From Verrucomicrobiota bacterium (lineage in GTDB: Bacteria; Verrucomicrobiota; Verrucomicrobiia; Chthoniobacterales; JAFAMB01): a stretch of DNA of 51,071 nt. Shown here piece after piece: positions 32,820 through 41,900 of this stretch. The stretch is from contig JAFAZK010000208.1 of NCBI GenBank assembly GCA_019239825.1, positions 1-51,071 on the forward strand, given 5' to 3'. Both the position numbers and the translations under genes were made by a program. The notes under the pieces were generated by a model. That model worked only from the letters and a program-made list of their open reading frames with translations. It searched no databases and was not told the DNA's origin. The stretch's first letter is position 1, and the number at the start of each line of letters is the position of its first letter.

Positions 32820-35800
32820 ATGCCTGAAGCTGAGAAGTTCGAGCATTTCCAGGTGCTGAGTCATCCTGACGGGAGCCCTTGGGAACTGGGCCGAGGGGCC
32901 ATGGGGGTGACTTACAAGGCATTCGATACCAACCTCAGGTGCGATGTCGCGCTGAAGGTCATCAATCCACAATTTCTGTCCTCTGATACCGCTCGCCAAC
33001 GTTTCGTTCGGGAAGCTCGCGCCGCCGCTCAACTTCGTCATCCCAATGTTGCTACCGTATTTCACCTAGGCAACTCGGGAGACGGTTTTTTCTACGTCAT
33101 GGAATACGTGGACGGCGAAACCGTTGAGAGCCGGATACGCCGCGAAGGGCCGTTTTCAGCGGAGCAAGCAATACGTATTGCCCGCCAGGTAGCACGTGCT
33201 CTGGTTGCCGCTGAGCGTCAGAAGCTGGTCCACCGCGATATCAAGCCGTCCAACATCATGCTGGTTAATGAGCCGGACGAGGAACATCTCTTAGTCAAAG
33301 TCATCGACTTCGGATTGGCCAAGTCAGTTGGATCGTCTTCGGACAAATCGGTCACTGTAACTTTAGGTGGTTTCGTTGGTACCCCGAATTTCGCTAGTCC
33401 TGAACAACTCGAAGAACGTGAAATCGATGGGCGTTCCGACATCTACTCACTGGGAGCAACCCTTTGGTACATGCTGTCGGGCCGGCCACCTTTTGAGGGA
33501 TCGGTGGCTAGTGTGATCCATCAGCATCTGGGAACTGAATTGTCAGAGGATGCGCTGCGTTCGTTTAACCCTAGGGTAGGGGAGTTACTGCGGCGAATGT
33601 TAGCTAAGAGAGCCGAAGATCGGTTCCAGACTGCCGTTGAACTCAAGCAGGCTCTCGATGAAATGCTGACAGATTCGGAGAGCCGGGATCTCGCCGGGGA
33701 AATAACTGCGACGGATCCGGTTGCGACTCTGGCGGGCCGGAACTCGCGTGGTTACACAACTGGCCAAATCATTTCGTACCGCTACGAAATTTTAGAGCGA
33801 TTGCCGTCGGGTCTGTTCAAGGCGAAAGACCTGCAGACGAACCGGGTGGTAGGTCTCAAGCCATTTACGGCGGGTGGGTACGATGGGCAGCAATCGGGGA
33901 CCCTTCGTGCCGAAGTTGCTAAACTGCGCAATGTTCACCATCCAAACTTAACCGCGGTCTACGGGCTGGAATCGACCGATTGCGGGCTTTTGCTGGTCAG
34001 CGAATGGACTCGCGGATTCACCTTTCAGGAGCTGTTGCGTTCTCGCGGAGAATTGCGCTGGCCTGAGACCTTTCGGTTGGTGCAGCCGTTGGCCAAGTTA
34101 CTCGATTTTTTAGCCGATCGAGAACTGTTACTCGGCTCGGTCGCTGTCGGGGATATTAGGATAGAACCGGCTCATGGGAACGAAGATCTCGACGCACTCC
34201 GAAAGGCGCCCGTGGAGTCCTGGCCTCCATTCGTGGTTAAGGTGGACTCGTTAGCGACTGCCGGCATTCAGGGCTCGAAGGTGCCGGAGCCGACCGAGAC
34301 CTTGGTTCGACCGTCGACCGGCTTGGATTTGGTGAAAAACCCAGTGGGACCGTTGGCTCAATTAATTTATGAATTGTTGGGCGGGGTTTCTCACTACGCT
34401 GATCCCGCGGCCGGCGCTCCAGCCAGATTTGCGCCGGTTTCGGCTCTTTCCGAGGCCGGGAACGCGGTTTTACGTCCGGGGATACTTGAGGCGGCCCGTT
34501 TCGGATCGGCGGTGGAATTCCTAGCCGAACTTGAGCGCGCCGAACTTGCGGCTCAACCGCCATTGTCGCGTGTGGCTGGGCCTGGATCAAACCGCACTCA
34601 CGAAGTTGGGGCGCAGTCGTCTGCGGGCGTAGGGGTTGTCCGCCCGAGTCCGGCTCAACCGGACAAAGCAGGACGCGAAACGTACGTGGCCCCGACCCAG
34701 GTGCCACGCGATCCAGAGGATCCTGAGTTAGAGGAGGACGAGCCCCGAGCAGTTACATCGCCATGGTTATTGCGCGTCATTACAATCGCCATCGTTCTGT
34801 TTGGCTTGGGTGCGCTGGGGATGGTGGTTGCTGTCAGTTTCTTTTTAAATCGGCAGGCGCCCGTCCCCAAGCAGGTTACACACGAAGGCTTCGTGACGCT
34901 GGATACCAAGCCGTCCGGCGCTTCCGTGCGATGGAAGGGGCAACCGATTGGTACGACTCCTCTTGCCAGCTACCGTTTACCGGTCGGTAAGCAAACGCTT
35001 GAAATGCAGTATCCCGACTACGCAAACAAGTCTGTCGACCTCGTAGTCACGGATGGAACGATCAATAATCTTGGCTTGGTTTCGTTAGCGCGGGAGGTCG
35101 GACAGTTTGTTGTAAAGACAGACCCTCCGGGCGTGCCCTTTGAAATCAATGGTGCGAACCAGAAGGCCACTTCCGGGATAACTCCTTTGACGGTAGACAA
35201 TATGCCTACCGGAAAATATCAGGTGACGTTTAAACGCCCTGGTTGGCCGGAGATGACCAGGGACGTTGAGTTGGCCCAAGGCGCGTCCGTTAACGTCCAG
35301 AACACTTACCAAGGAGTAAACGTCTCTCTTAAAAGCGATCCGACCGGTGCCACAATTTATTTGGCCGGAATTGCTTTAGGTCAGACGCCGTTAACGGCGA
35401 ACCTGCCGTCTGGGCAAATCGAGTTAACCTCAAGAATCGGTTCCCTGACGCCGGTTACCCAACGCTTTGTTCCCGATCCGAGCGGAAATAGTGTGATTGA
35501 ATTCAAACATACCTATGGATTGTTATCGATAACCTGCGACCGCCCGGATGCAGACGTCGTGGTTGGTGGAATCGACCTGGGAAAACCGCCCATAGAAGGC
35601 ATTTTGCCGCCCAGTAAGCAATCTGTCGAAGTGAAGATTGAAGGGCGTCCGGAGCAGGTGCGCACAGCTGATATCCAGGCCGGGAAACGAGTAGTGTTAG
35701 AATTCACGTTTGGAGCGACACCTTCGGCCGAGTCTGGGGTTATTCCGTCTAACAATTCGGAAGTACAAGTGCTGCGGGCGAGTCCGGTAGAGACGCCGGC

Positions 35801-36212
35801 TAATCCCAGTGGATCTCCGGTCAACCCCACGAACACCGTCTTTGAGGGCAGACCCGTTACGAATACCGACGCGAACCCAGGTCCACTGGGTACTCCGCCA
35901 CAGGTCGCAAATGCCAAACCGAGCCCAATTTCGCGACCCAGATCAACACCGAGCCCGGTTTACCGGACCAAAGAGGATCGAGACCGTGCTAAAGACGAGG
36001 CTTACCGGAAATTGGATGCTCAATGGGACGCCAAGAAAAACGCGATGAAGCAGGAAAGGAAGTACATCGATTATTGGATCGATCACAGTTCGGGCGAAGT
36101 GAAAGAGCAATGGAAATATAAGAAGCAGGTCTTAGACGACCGGATGAACCGCCTGGGCGAGGAGAAGGACGCCGCGAAGAAGCAGCTCGGGCGGCAATGG
36201 AGTGGGGAGTAG
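32820..36212 (+). CDS. Ser/Thr protein kinase with second degenerate kinase-like domain, TM helix and PEGA repeats
   Basis: 1130 residues. Kinase domain at about 10-280 with ELGRGAMGVTYKAF, K46, HRDIKPSN (catalytic D140), DFG at 163-165 and GTPNFASPEQL. A second region at about 310-570 looks like a degenerate kinase fold (SYRYEILERLPSGLFKAKDL, HHPNLTAVYGLES) without HRD or DFG. A membrane helix lies at about 647-675. The outer part has about four PEGA-type beta repeats (DTKPSGASVRWKGQPIGTTP, SDPTGATIYLAGIALGQTPL and others) and a Pro/Ser linker, then a charged coiled-coil tail (KEDRDRAKDEAYRKLDAQWD). It is probably a transmembrane sensor kinase. The substrate is unknown. Confidence 0.9.
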   Translation: MPEAEKFEHFQVLSHPDGSPWELGRGAMGVTYKAFDTNLRCDVALKVINPQFLSSDTARQRFVREARAAAQLRHPNVATVFHLGNSGDGFFYVMEYVDGETVESRIRREGPFSAEQAIRIARQVARALVAAERQKLVHRDIKPSNIMLVNEPDEEHLLVKVIDFGLAKSVGSSSDKSVTVTLGGFVGTPNFASPEQLEEREIDGRSDIYSLGATLWYMLSGRPPFEGSVASVIHQHLGTELSEDALRSFNPRVGELLRRMLAKRAEDRFQTAVELKQALDEMLTDSESRDLAGEITATDPVATLAGRNSRGYTTGQIISYRYEILERLPSGLFKAKDLQTNRVVGLKPFTAGGYDGQQSGTLRAEVAKLRNVHHPNLTAVYGLESTDCGLLLVSEWTRGFTFQELLRSRGELRWPETFRLVQPLAKLLDFLADRELLLGSVAVGDIRIEPAHGNEDLDALRKAPVESWPPFVVKVDSLATAGIQGSKVPEPTETLVRPSTGLDLVKNPVGPLAQLIYELLGGVSHYADPAAGAPARFAPVSALSEAGNAVLRPGILEAARFGSAVEFLAELERAELAAQPPLSRVAGPGSNRTHEVGAQSSAGVGVVRPSPAQPDKAGRETYVAPTQVPRDPEDPELEEDEPRAVTSPWLLRVITIAIVLFGLGALGMVVAVSFFLNRQAPVPKQVTHEGFVTLDTKPSGASVRWKGQPIGTTPLASYRLPVGKQTLEMQYPDYANKSVDLVVTDGTINNLGLVSLAREVGQFVVKTDPPGVPFEINGANQKATSGITPLTVDNMPTGKYQVTFKRPGWPEMTRDVELAQGASVNVQNTYQGVNVSLKSDPTGATIYLAGIALGQTPLTANLPSGQIELTSRIGSLTPVTQRFVPDPSGNSVIEFKHTYGLLSITCDRPDADVVVGGIDLGKPPIEGILPPSKQSVEVKIEGRPEQVRTADIQAGKRVVLEFTFGATPSAESGVIPSNNSEVQVLRASPVETPANPSGSPVNPTNTVFEGRPVTNTDANPGPLGTPPQVANAKPSPISRPRSTPSPVYRTKEDRDRAKDEAYRKLDAQWDAKKNAMKQERKYIDYWIDHSSGEVKEQWKYKKQVLDDRMNRLGEEKDAAKKQLGRQWSGE

Positions 36213-36264
36213 GAGGCGACGCGGTGAACAATCAACCCCCAATGGACGCGAATAGTAAAGAGAC

Positions 36265-36366
36265 CAACCGCAGATTGTCGCAGATATACGCAGACATTTT
36301 TTCGAGCGACATTCCAGTTCGTTTTCATCAACTTTACCTGCGTACATCCGCGTTCATCTGCGGTTG
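36265..36366. repeat. Inverted repeat of CGCAGAT words
   Basis: Left arm CAACCGCAGATTGTCGCAGA (from 36265) and right arm GTTCATCTGCGGTTG (to 36366) with further imperfect pairing (CTGCGTACATCCGC). CAACCGCAGAT is perfect at the outer ends. It separates the PEGA kinase from the nucleotidyltransferase. Confidence 0.6.
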
Positions 36367-36440
36367 AATCTTCGTGTGCGTTCGCGGTCAATTTGTTCCC
36401 GGCGCTCACGATCGCTCCCGGCCATATCGGCGTTGTGCCC

Positions 36441-36974
36441 ATGTCCCAAGAAAGCCATCTAGTCGAAATTCTCTGCGCCCTCAGTGATCATCGCGTCGAC
36501 TTCGTGGTTGCGGGCGGGGTCGCTATGGTGCTTCACGGAGTGGAACGAACCACTTTGGATCTCGATGTCGCGGTCTCGTTAGAACCGGATAATCTGCACC
36601 GGTTTCTTGAGGCTATGAGCAACCTCCGGCTGGTGCCTAGAGCCCCAGTGCCGGCCGAAATTATTCTCGATAGACAAAGCATAGCTGAGTTGATCCGGGA
36701 AAAGAACGCGTTGGTGTTCACCTTCTGGAGTCCGCAAGAGCCTTATCGCCAGATTGATTTGTTTCTCACCAGAGAGAATAGCTTTGACGATCTGATCGCT
36801 GATGCGTATCTGCTAGACATTCGAGGTCGTGTGATCCGAGTCGCTTCTCGTCGCAAGTTGATCGAGATGAAAAGCCGCGTTCGACCAGTTCGGGAAAAGG
36901 ATATTAGTGACATCCGTGCATTGACTGAATTGGAAGTAAAAGAACGCGACAATGAAGGAAGAGCTCGAGAATAA
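36441..36974 (+). CDS. Nucleotidyltransferase-fold protein (DUF6036/AbiEii-like)
   Basis: About 177 residues from ATG 36441. The pattern FVVAGGVAMVLHGVERTTLDLDVAVSLE has the GG...T.DLDV arrangement of DNA polymerase beta-type nucleotidyltransferases. Later segments include PEPYRQIDLFLT-like QEPYRQIDLFLTRENSFD and VRPVREKDISDIRALTELE, as in DUF6036 and related toxin-like families. It overlaps the following 62-codon ORF by 23 bases, suggesting a two-gene cassette. The frame is open to 36393. Whether it modifies RNA, protein or a small molecule is unknown. Confidence 0.78.
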   Translation: MSQESHLVEILCALSDHRVDFVVAGGVAMVLHGVERTTLDLDVAVSLEPDNLHRFLEAMSNLRLVPRAPVPAEIILDRQSIAELIREKNALVFTFWSPQEPYRQIDLFLTRENSFDDLIADAYLLDIRGRVIRVASRRKLIEMKSRVRPVREKDISDIRALTELEVKERDNEGRARE

Positions 36975-37140
36975 CGCGGTCGGTCCTCAGTTCCTGAATC
37001 TCCAGGAAGCGGACTTCGACGGCCATACCGAGTTCGCCTCTATGTCAGCTGAGCAGCGCCTTAATTGGCTCTCGCATGTGGCCAGATTCATCTTCGTAGC
37101 TCGAAACAGTCGAGAAGCGAATTCGGTATCCGGCCAGTAA
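36952..37140 (+). CDS. Small protein overlapping the nucleotidyltransferase gene
   Basis: 62 residues starting at an ATG 23 bases before the nucleotidyltransferase stop, in another frame. The segment MSAEQRLNWLSHVARFIFVA is amphipathic and resembles the AEQRLxWL pattern I associate with small proteins encoded beside nucleotidyltransferases. The N-terminal half is acidic. It could be an antitoxin-like partner or a C-terminally shortened remnant of one, since it ends abruptly. Evidence is mainly the overlap and the helix pattern. Confidence 0.55.
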   Translation: MKEELENNAVGPQFLNLQEADFDGHTEFASMSAEQRLNWLSHVARFIFVARNSREANSVSGQ

Positions 37141-37212
37141 TTGGTGTACGTATAAAAACGTATCGACGACCGCCTGGAGTGCTGCTTTAGTGCTCCGTCG
37201 CTCCCATAAGAG

Positions 37213-37983
37213 GTGTCGGTGAACCAGGAGCATCGCTTAATATCCGGTGATCCAGCCCAATTTCGTACTACCCGCTGGAGCGCAATCCTTATTGCTGCGG
37301 AAACCCAGATGCCTGGGAGCAAGGAGGCGCTGAGCGCGCTTTGCCGGGATTACTGGTATCCTTTGTACGCTTTTGCACGCCGCCGAGGCCAATCGGCGCA
37401 TGATGCTCAAGATCTTACTCAGGGATTCTTCTTGTCGATCTTGAAACGCCGAGCCCTTAAGCAGGCGGATCCGGCGAGAGGGAGGTTTCGGTCATTTCTT
37501 CTAGGTTCTTTCCAGAATTTTCTAGCAGACGAGTCCGATCGGGCACGAGCCTTGAAACGCGGCGGAGACCGCGAATTTCTGTTTTTGGATGCGGAAGAAG
37601 CCGAAAGTCGATATGAGCTTGAGCAAACCGATCAATTAACCCCAGAGAAGATTTTTGATGCCCGGTGGGCGATGGCTTTGCTGACTCGCGCAACGAAGCG
37701 GTTGCAAGAAGAATGTGCCCTAGGCGGAGAATCGGCGCGGTTTGAAATCCTGCACCCGTTCGTTGGGGTTGAGTTTGGTAGGTCGCCGCCAACGTATGAA
37801 GAGGTGGCCGGAGCGCTCGGCGTGAGCCTTGCCACGGCCAAAACCACGATCCACCGGTTTCGTAAGCAATACATTGTCCTCCTGCGCCAAGAGGTCTCGC
37901 GTACGGTCTCGGATCCGGCGGAAATCGACGAAGAAATCCGCGCTCTGTGTGAAGCGTTGGCGGTTGCTGAAGGCCACATATGA
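37213..37983 (+). CDS. ECF-type RNA polymerase sigma factor
   Basis: 256 residues. Sigma region 2 is visible at about 40-105 (LCRDYWYPLYAFARRRGQSA, HDAQDLTQGFFLSIL) and region 4 near 195-230 (YEEVAGALGVSLATAKTTIH, then RFRKQY). The leading FRTTRWSAILIAA motif and an unusually long acidic linker (FLDAEEAESRYELEQTDQLT) are features of sigma factors linked to Ser/Thr kinases in planctomycetes, acidobacteria and verrucomicrobia. The stop overlaps the next kinase gene as ATGA. No anti-sigma factor is seen, so activity may be set by the kinase. Start GTG 37213; GTG 37219 is an alternative. Confidence 0.88.
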   Translation: MSVNQEHRLISGDPAQFRTTRWSAILIAAETQMPGSKEALSALCRDYWYPLYAFARRRGQSAHDAQDLTQGFFLSILKRRALKQADPARGRFRSFLLGSFQNFLADESDRARALKRGGDREFLFLDAEEAESRYELEQTDQLTPEKIFDARWAMALLTRATKRLQEECALGGESARFEILHPFVGVEFGRSPPTYEEVAGALGVSLATAKTTIHRFRKQYIVLLRQEVSRTVSDPAEIDEEIRALCEALAVAEGHI

Positions 37984-40739
37984 GTGACCATCGGGTAACC
38001 GCTCCCGGCGATGAAATCTCGGTTTGCCCAAATTGCGGCACCAAAATTCCGGTATCGCTTACGCCAGAGCGTTGTCCTGTCTGCCAGTTAAGAGCGGCTC
38101 TTACAGTCAACTTAACGTCAGACTCTGCGAACACGGAATCGCAAGGGTTGGCGGATGGAATTCAAGAGTTAACGCAAGGGGCAATCGGAAGCTTTGATCA
38201 CTATGAAGTCTTGAGAGGCAGCGATGGGGCGCCTGTAGAGCTCGGGCGCGGCGCCATGGGGGTGACGTATCGAGCCATAGACAAGAATCTGCGCTGTCCG
38301 GTGGCGCTAAAGGTCATCAACGTTCGCTATCTTAAAGACGAATCGGCCCGGCTGCGTTTTGTCCGAGAGGCGCGAGCTGCGGCTCGCCTGCGCCACCCCA
38401 ATGTCGCTTCTGTTTTCCACTTAGGAACGAAAAATGGGGATTACTTCTATGCCATGGAGCTTGTGGAGGGCGCGACGCTCCATCAGCTGATCCAGCAGAA
38501 AGGGCCCATGCCCGTCCCTCTGGCCCTCGAAATCACAGACCAAGTGGCCGCGGCTCTGGAGGCAGCCCATAAGGAGCAGATCATTCATCGAGATATCAAG
38601 CCGGGGAATATCATGCTCCGCTTCAATGATGATGGCGCCGTCAACGTCAAAGTCATCGATTTTGGTCTAGCTAAGGCGGCGGCCGCGGCTTCGAGTTTGA
38701 ATTCTGAACCTGGTCTTTCTGTGCCTGGGATGTTCACTGGGACCGCTCTTTTCGCGAGTCCGGAGCAGTGTGCCGGACGCGAAGTGGATATCCGCTCGGA
38801 CATTTACTCTTTGGGTGTAACCCTATGGGAATGTTTGACGGCTAAGGTTCCATTTACCGGGACCACCTTTGAGGTCATTAGCCAGCACCTGCATTCAGCA
38901 TTGCCACTGGAACAACTTAAGCAGATCCCGTCACCGGTTGTCGGGCTGCTAAAAAAGATGCTGGCCAAAGGTCCGGATGAACGTCAGCAAACACCCAGTG
39001 AGCTTCGCTCGGAGCTGCGCGCACTGAAGATCTCGCCATCAAGACCGATACAACCATCGGCGGGAAAGTCCCGTTTTGGTGCCCGAATGTGGCTTGTTCT
39101 GGGGCTCGCTCTAGTGATTGCGTCTGCGATCGGATATTTTCTCTGGAGAGTTAACCCTCAGCTCGGTTCGACCAGCTCGAAGTCTGTGGCTGTGCTGCCG
39201 TTTGACAACCTAAGCGAAAATAAATCGAGTGACTATTTCGCGGATGGCCTTACCTCAGAAGTAATTTATCAGCTGTCTAAGGTCGGTGATCTCCAGGTCA
39301 CGGCCCGTAGCTCGGTCCTCCGCTACAAAGATGTTCCGGACGCTCATCGCAAGCCTTTAAAGGAAATCGGCGCGGAACTGGACGTCGGTGCTGTTTTAGA
39401 AGGCAGCGTTGAACGGTCGGACAACAAAGTTAGAATCGTTACGATCCTCTATGACGCCCGTACTGAGCGAAGGCTATGGGGTGCGACTTATGACCGTCAA
39501 CTGCAGGATGTGCTAACGATCCAGGGCGACTTGGCCGAGCAGATCGCTGCCGCCCTTCACGCTAGGCTTTCCATCGACGAACGCAACCATCTGCGAAACG
39601 AACCTACCTTGAACCTGAGTGCCTATGATCTGTATCTGCAAGCCAAGGCATTGTCGGATCTGCATTTGAAGGATGCGAACGACAAAGCCGTCGGTCTTTT
39701 TAAACAGGCGCTACAACAGGACCCGAAGTTCGGGCTGGCGTACATTGGACTTGCCGAAGCCTATATTGACCGGGTCAAACGGTTCAACGGGGAAGGGGCA
39801 TCGCTTGATTTGGCGATCGATCTCTGTCAACAGGCGATCGCGCTCGACCCGGATCAGCTTCGCGCGTACACCGAACTCGCGAATGCGTTCAACCTGAAAG
39901 GTTTGTTCGATCGCATGGAGGCGCCGGTTAGCAAAGCCTTGGAGCTCGCTCCCAATGACTGGGATGCCAACCGCATGGCTGCCGCCGTGTCGACGGAGTT
40001 TCGGCGACAGAAAGAGATGTACGCGTCGATCCGAAAATGCTTTGAAACCAATCCGTTCGATTCCTGGGCTCCTTATCAGCTCGCTTTAATTTGTTGGACG
40101 GTTCACGAAACGGGTTTGGCTGAAAAATGGATGCAGCGCGCTATCGATCTCGAGCAGAATGTGACGAAGCGTCAATTGATGGAGAACGAGCGCTTGGTCT
40201 ATCGCGGAGATTATGCTGCCGCTCTGCCTGGGTTGCAACGGCTGCCGCCGGACGTCAAAACTCAATACTCAGCCGCTGCCGACCTGGCCCTTTTTTGTAC
40301 GATGCAAGTCGGAGATTGGCCTTCGGTAATCCAAATAATTGAAGCAAAAGCAGACAAAGGTAGTCCAACTAACCTAATGCGTTTAACCTTAGCCTTGCGC
40401 GCCACCATGCGCAGCGCTGAAGCCCGCCAAAGCGCAGAACGGATGGTCACGTCCGCGCAGTCCAAGCTATCGACCTCAAAATCACCACGTTGGATGCGTT
40501 TTGACTTAGCGGTTGGTAATCGCATCTTGGAACGCAACGAAGCGGCTTTTCAATATCTGCGGGAGTTGATGACCGGCACAGGGTTTCCTGACCCGGTGTT
40601 AGCGCTGGCAGATCCCGGGCTGGACGTGTTTAAATCGGATAGCGAATTCCAGACTCTGGTTGACGAGGTCAGCCAAAAGAACGCCGAAACTCGGTCCCAG
40701 ATTTCTCAGATTGAACAGTCGTTCCTCGTCGCAAAGTGA
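37980..40739 (+). CDS. Ser/Thr protein kinase with zinc ribbon, TM helix, TolB-like domain and TPRs
   Basis: 919 residues. An N-terminal zinc ribbon (C16, C19, C32, C35) is followed by a kinase domain at about 72-340 with VELGRGAMGVTYRAI, K111, HRDIKPGN (D205), D227 of DFG and GTALFASPEQCAGRE. A membrane helix lies at about 362-384. Next is a TolB/FlgO-like region seen in CadC-type receptors (SVAVLPFDNLSENKSSDYFA, LQVTARSSVLRYKD, VGAVLEGSVERSDNKVRIV), then TPR-like helices (FKQALQQDPKFGLAYIGLAE and more) to the C-terminus. Translationally coupled to the sigma factor, which is its likely target. Its kinase domain is close to that of the PEGA kinase gene upstream. Confidence 0.92.
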   Translation: MSDHRVTAPGDEISVCPNCGTKIPVSLTPERCPVCQLRAALTVNLTSDSANTESQGLADGIQELTQGAIGSFDHYEVLRGSDGAPVELGRGAMGVTYRAIDKNLRCPVALKVINVRYLKDESARLRFVREARAAARLRHPNVASVFHLGTKNGDYFYAMELVEGATLHQLIQQKGPMPVPLALEITDQVAAALEAAHKEQIIHRDIKPGNIMLRFNDDGAVNVKVIDFGLAKAAAAASSLNSEPGLSVPGMFTGTALFASPEQCAGREVDIRSDIYSLGVTLWECLTAKVPFTGTTFEVISQHLHSALPLEQLKQIPSPVVGLLKKMLAKGPDERQQTPSELRSELRALKISPSRPIQPSAGKSRFGARMWLVLGLALVIASAIGYFLWRVNPQLGSTSSKSVAVLPFDNLSENKSSDYFADGLTSEVIYQLSKVGDLQVTARSSVLRYKDVPDAHRKPLKEIGAELDVGAVLEGSVERSDNKVRIVTILYDARTERRLWGATYDRQLQDVLTIQGDLAEQIAAALHARLSIDERNHLRNEPTLNLSAYDLYLQAKALSDLHLKDANDKAVGLFKQALQQDPKFGLAYIGLAEAYIDRVKRFNGEGASLDLAIDLCQQAIALDPDQLRAYTELANAFNLKGLFDRMEAPVSKALELAPNDWDANRMAAAVSTEFRRQKEMYASIRKCFETNPFDSWAPYQLALICWTVHETGLAEKWMQRAIDLEQNVTKRQLMENERLVYRGDYAAALPGLQRLPPDVKTQYSAAADLALFCTMQVGDWPSVIQIIEAKADKGSPTNLMRLTLALRATMRSAEARQSAERMVTSAQSKLSTSKSPRWMRFDLAVGNRILERNEAAFQYLRELMTGTGFPDPVLALADPGLDVFKSDSEFQTLVDEVSQKNAETRSQISQIEQSFLVAK

Positions 40740-40740
40740 G

Positions 40741-40826
40741 TTTGGCGGGGCGAAAATCTTGGGAATAAGCACATCAGCGGCTTTCGCTAACTTCGTAGGA
40801 CCAGAAGGGAGCCTCGCCCCATCAAA
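40741..40826. mobile_element. MITE-like element, copy C (short, degraded)
   Basis: It begins TTTGGCGGGGCGA and ends GGGAGCCTCGCCCCATCAAA, recognisable as the same family ends as copies A, B and D. It is only about 86 bases long and lacks the internal GCCGAGCCG pair. It starts just after the kinase stop codon. Confidence 0.5.
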
Positions 40827-41016
40827 AGCTGTTTCCTAGCGTCTATTCTGCGGGGCGATCTGCCTTTCCCGCGCAAATAGCAAAAAAAGTAAGGAACATC
40901 AAACCGGCGATTTCCTTAGAACCGGATTGAAGGCCAGCGCTTGTCAACCCGCGGCAAACGACGGCCTGCTCAGCATTCAAACCTAACATCTACGAATTCA
41001 CCATCGCCAAAACAAA

Positions 41017-41679
41017 ATGAAATCTGCAAAACAACTGCTAAGACAGTGCCGTAAAATGACAGTGCTTGGGTGCGCCGGCATCGGCATTGCTGCCTTAGCC
41101 TGCACTTCGGCCATCGCCCAGGAACCCCCTGGAAGCGTAAAAAGAGTAACGTTTGACCTGGTACGGTCACCGGGACTAGCCAGTTTCCCGTCGGTTGCGC
41201 CTAAAGCTCGCGGCACTGTGACCATCCATTCCATTGGAACAGTCGAAATCATGAAGGTCAAAGTTGAGGGCTTGCCGCCGAATACCGACTTCGATCTGTT
41301 CGTAATTCAAGTACCAAACCCGCCCTTTGGGCTGTCTTGGTATCAGGGGGACATTGAAACGGACGGAGACGGCAAAGGCTCGGGCGAGTTTGTAGGTCGC
41401 TTCAGTATCGAGACTTTTATTGTCGCGCCCGGTATTGCGCCAGCGCCGGCCGACCCGTTTAACCAACCCGGCTCCATCCCGGATGCCACGCAAAACCCGG
41501 CAACCAATCCGGTCCAGACTTATCATCTCGGTCTTTGGTTTAATAGTCCGGCTGATGTGGTAAAGGCCGGCGGTCCAAACATCGTCACTCCGTTCAACGG
41601 GGAACATAATGCCGGAATTCAGGTCCTAAACACGAGCGAGTTCCCGGCCACTAGCGGCCCGCTGGAACAGGTTAAGTGA
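41017..41679 (+). CDS. Secreted protein of unknown function
   Basis: 220 residues with a long basic N-region and a signal peptide ending near ACTSAIA/QEPPG. The mature protein is beta-rich and Pro/Gly rich. Notable segments are VKVEGLPPNTDFDLFVIQVP, IETDGDGKGSGEFVGRFSIE and AGIQVLNTSEFPA; the second resembles repeats in outer-layer domains of CHRD- or superoxide-dismutase-like secreted proteins, but I cannot assign a family. A second Met at residue 14 could be the start. Transcribed alone, with a clear terminator downstream. Confidence 0.78.
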   Translation: MKSAKQLLRQCRKMTVLGCAGIGIAALACTSAIAQEPPGSVKRVTFDLVRSPGLASFPSVAPKARGTVTIHSIGTVEIMKVKVEGLPPNTDFDLFVIQVPNPPFGLSWYQGDIETDGDGKGSGEFVGRFSIETFIVAPGIAPAPADPFNQPGSIPDATQNPATNPVQTYHLGLWFNSPADVVKAGGPNIVTPFNGEHNAGIQVLNTSEFPATSGPLEQVK

Positions 41680-41708
41680 CAGTTCTTATGTCCTGATCGC
41701 AGGGGTGT

Positions 41709-41747
41709 AAACCGGGCAGGTTAGAAAGAATAGCTCTGCCCGGTTTT
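41709..41747 (+). terminator. Intrinsic terminator after the secreted protein gene
   Basis: AAACCGGGCAG and CTGCCCGGTTT pair around a 16-base loop, with T-rich sequence (TTGGTTTGTT) following. It lies about 30 bases after the stop codon. Confidence 0.8.
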
Positions 41748-41900
41748 GGTTTGTTAAACGGCCTAAACCCGATCGAGGATGAAGAGGAGTTCGGGACAGG
41801 ACCTCCTAGCTCCTGGATTTTAAGCTCCTAGCTCTGAGTTTCCAAGCCGGTCAGAAGTCGTGATATTGCATGAAGGCGAGTACCATGTCTTACTGCTCCG

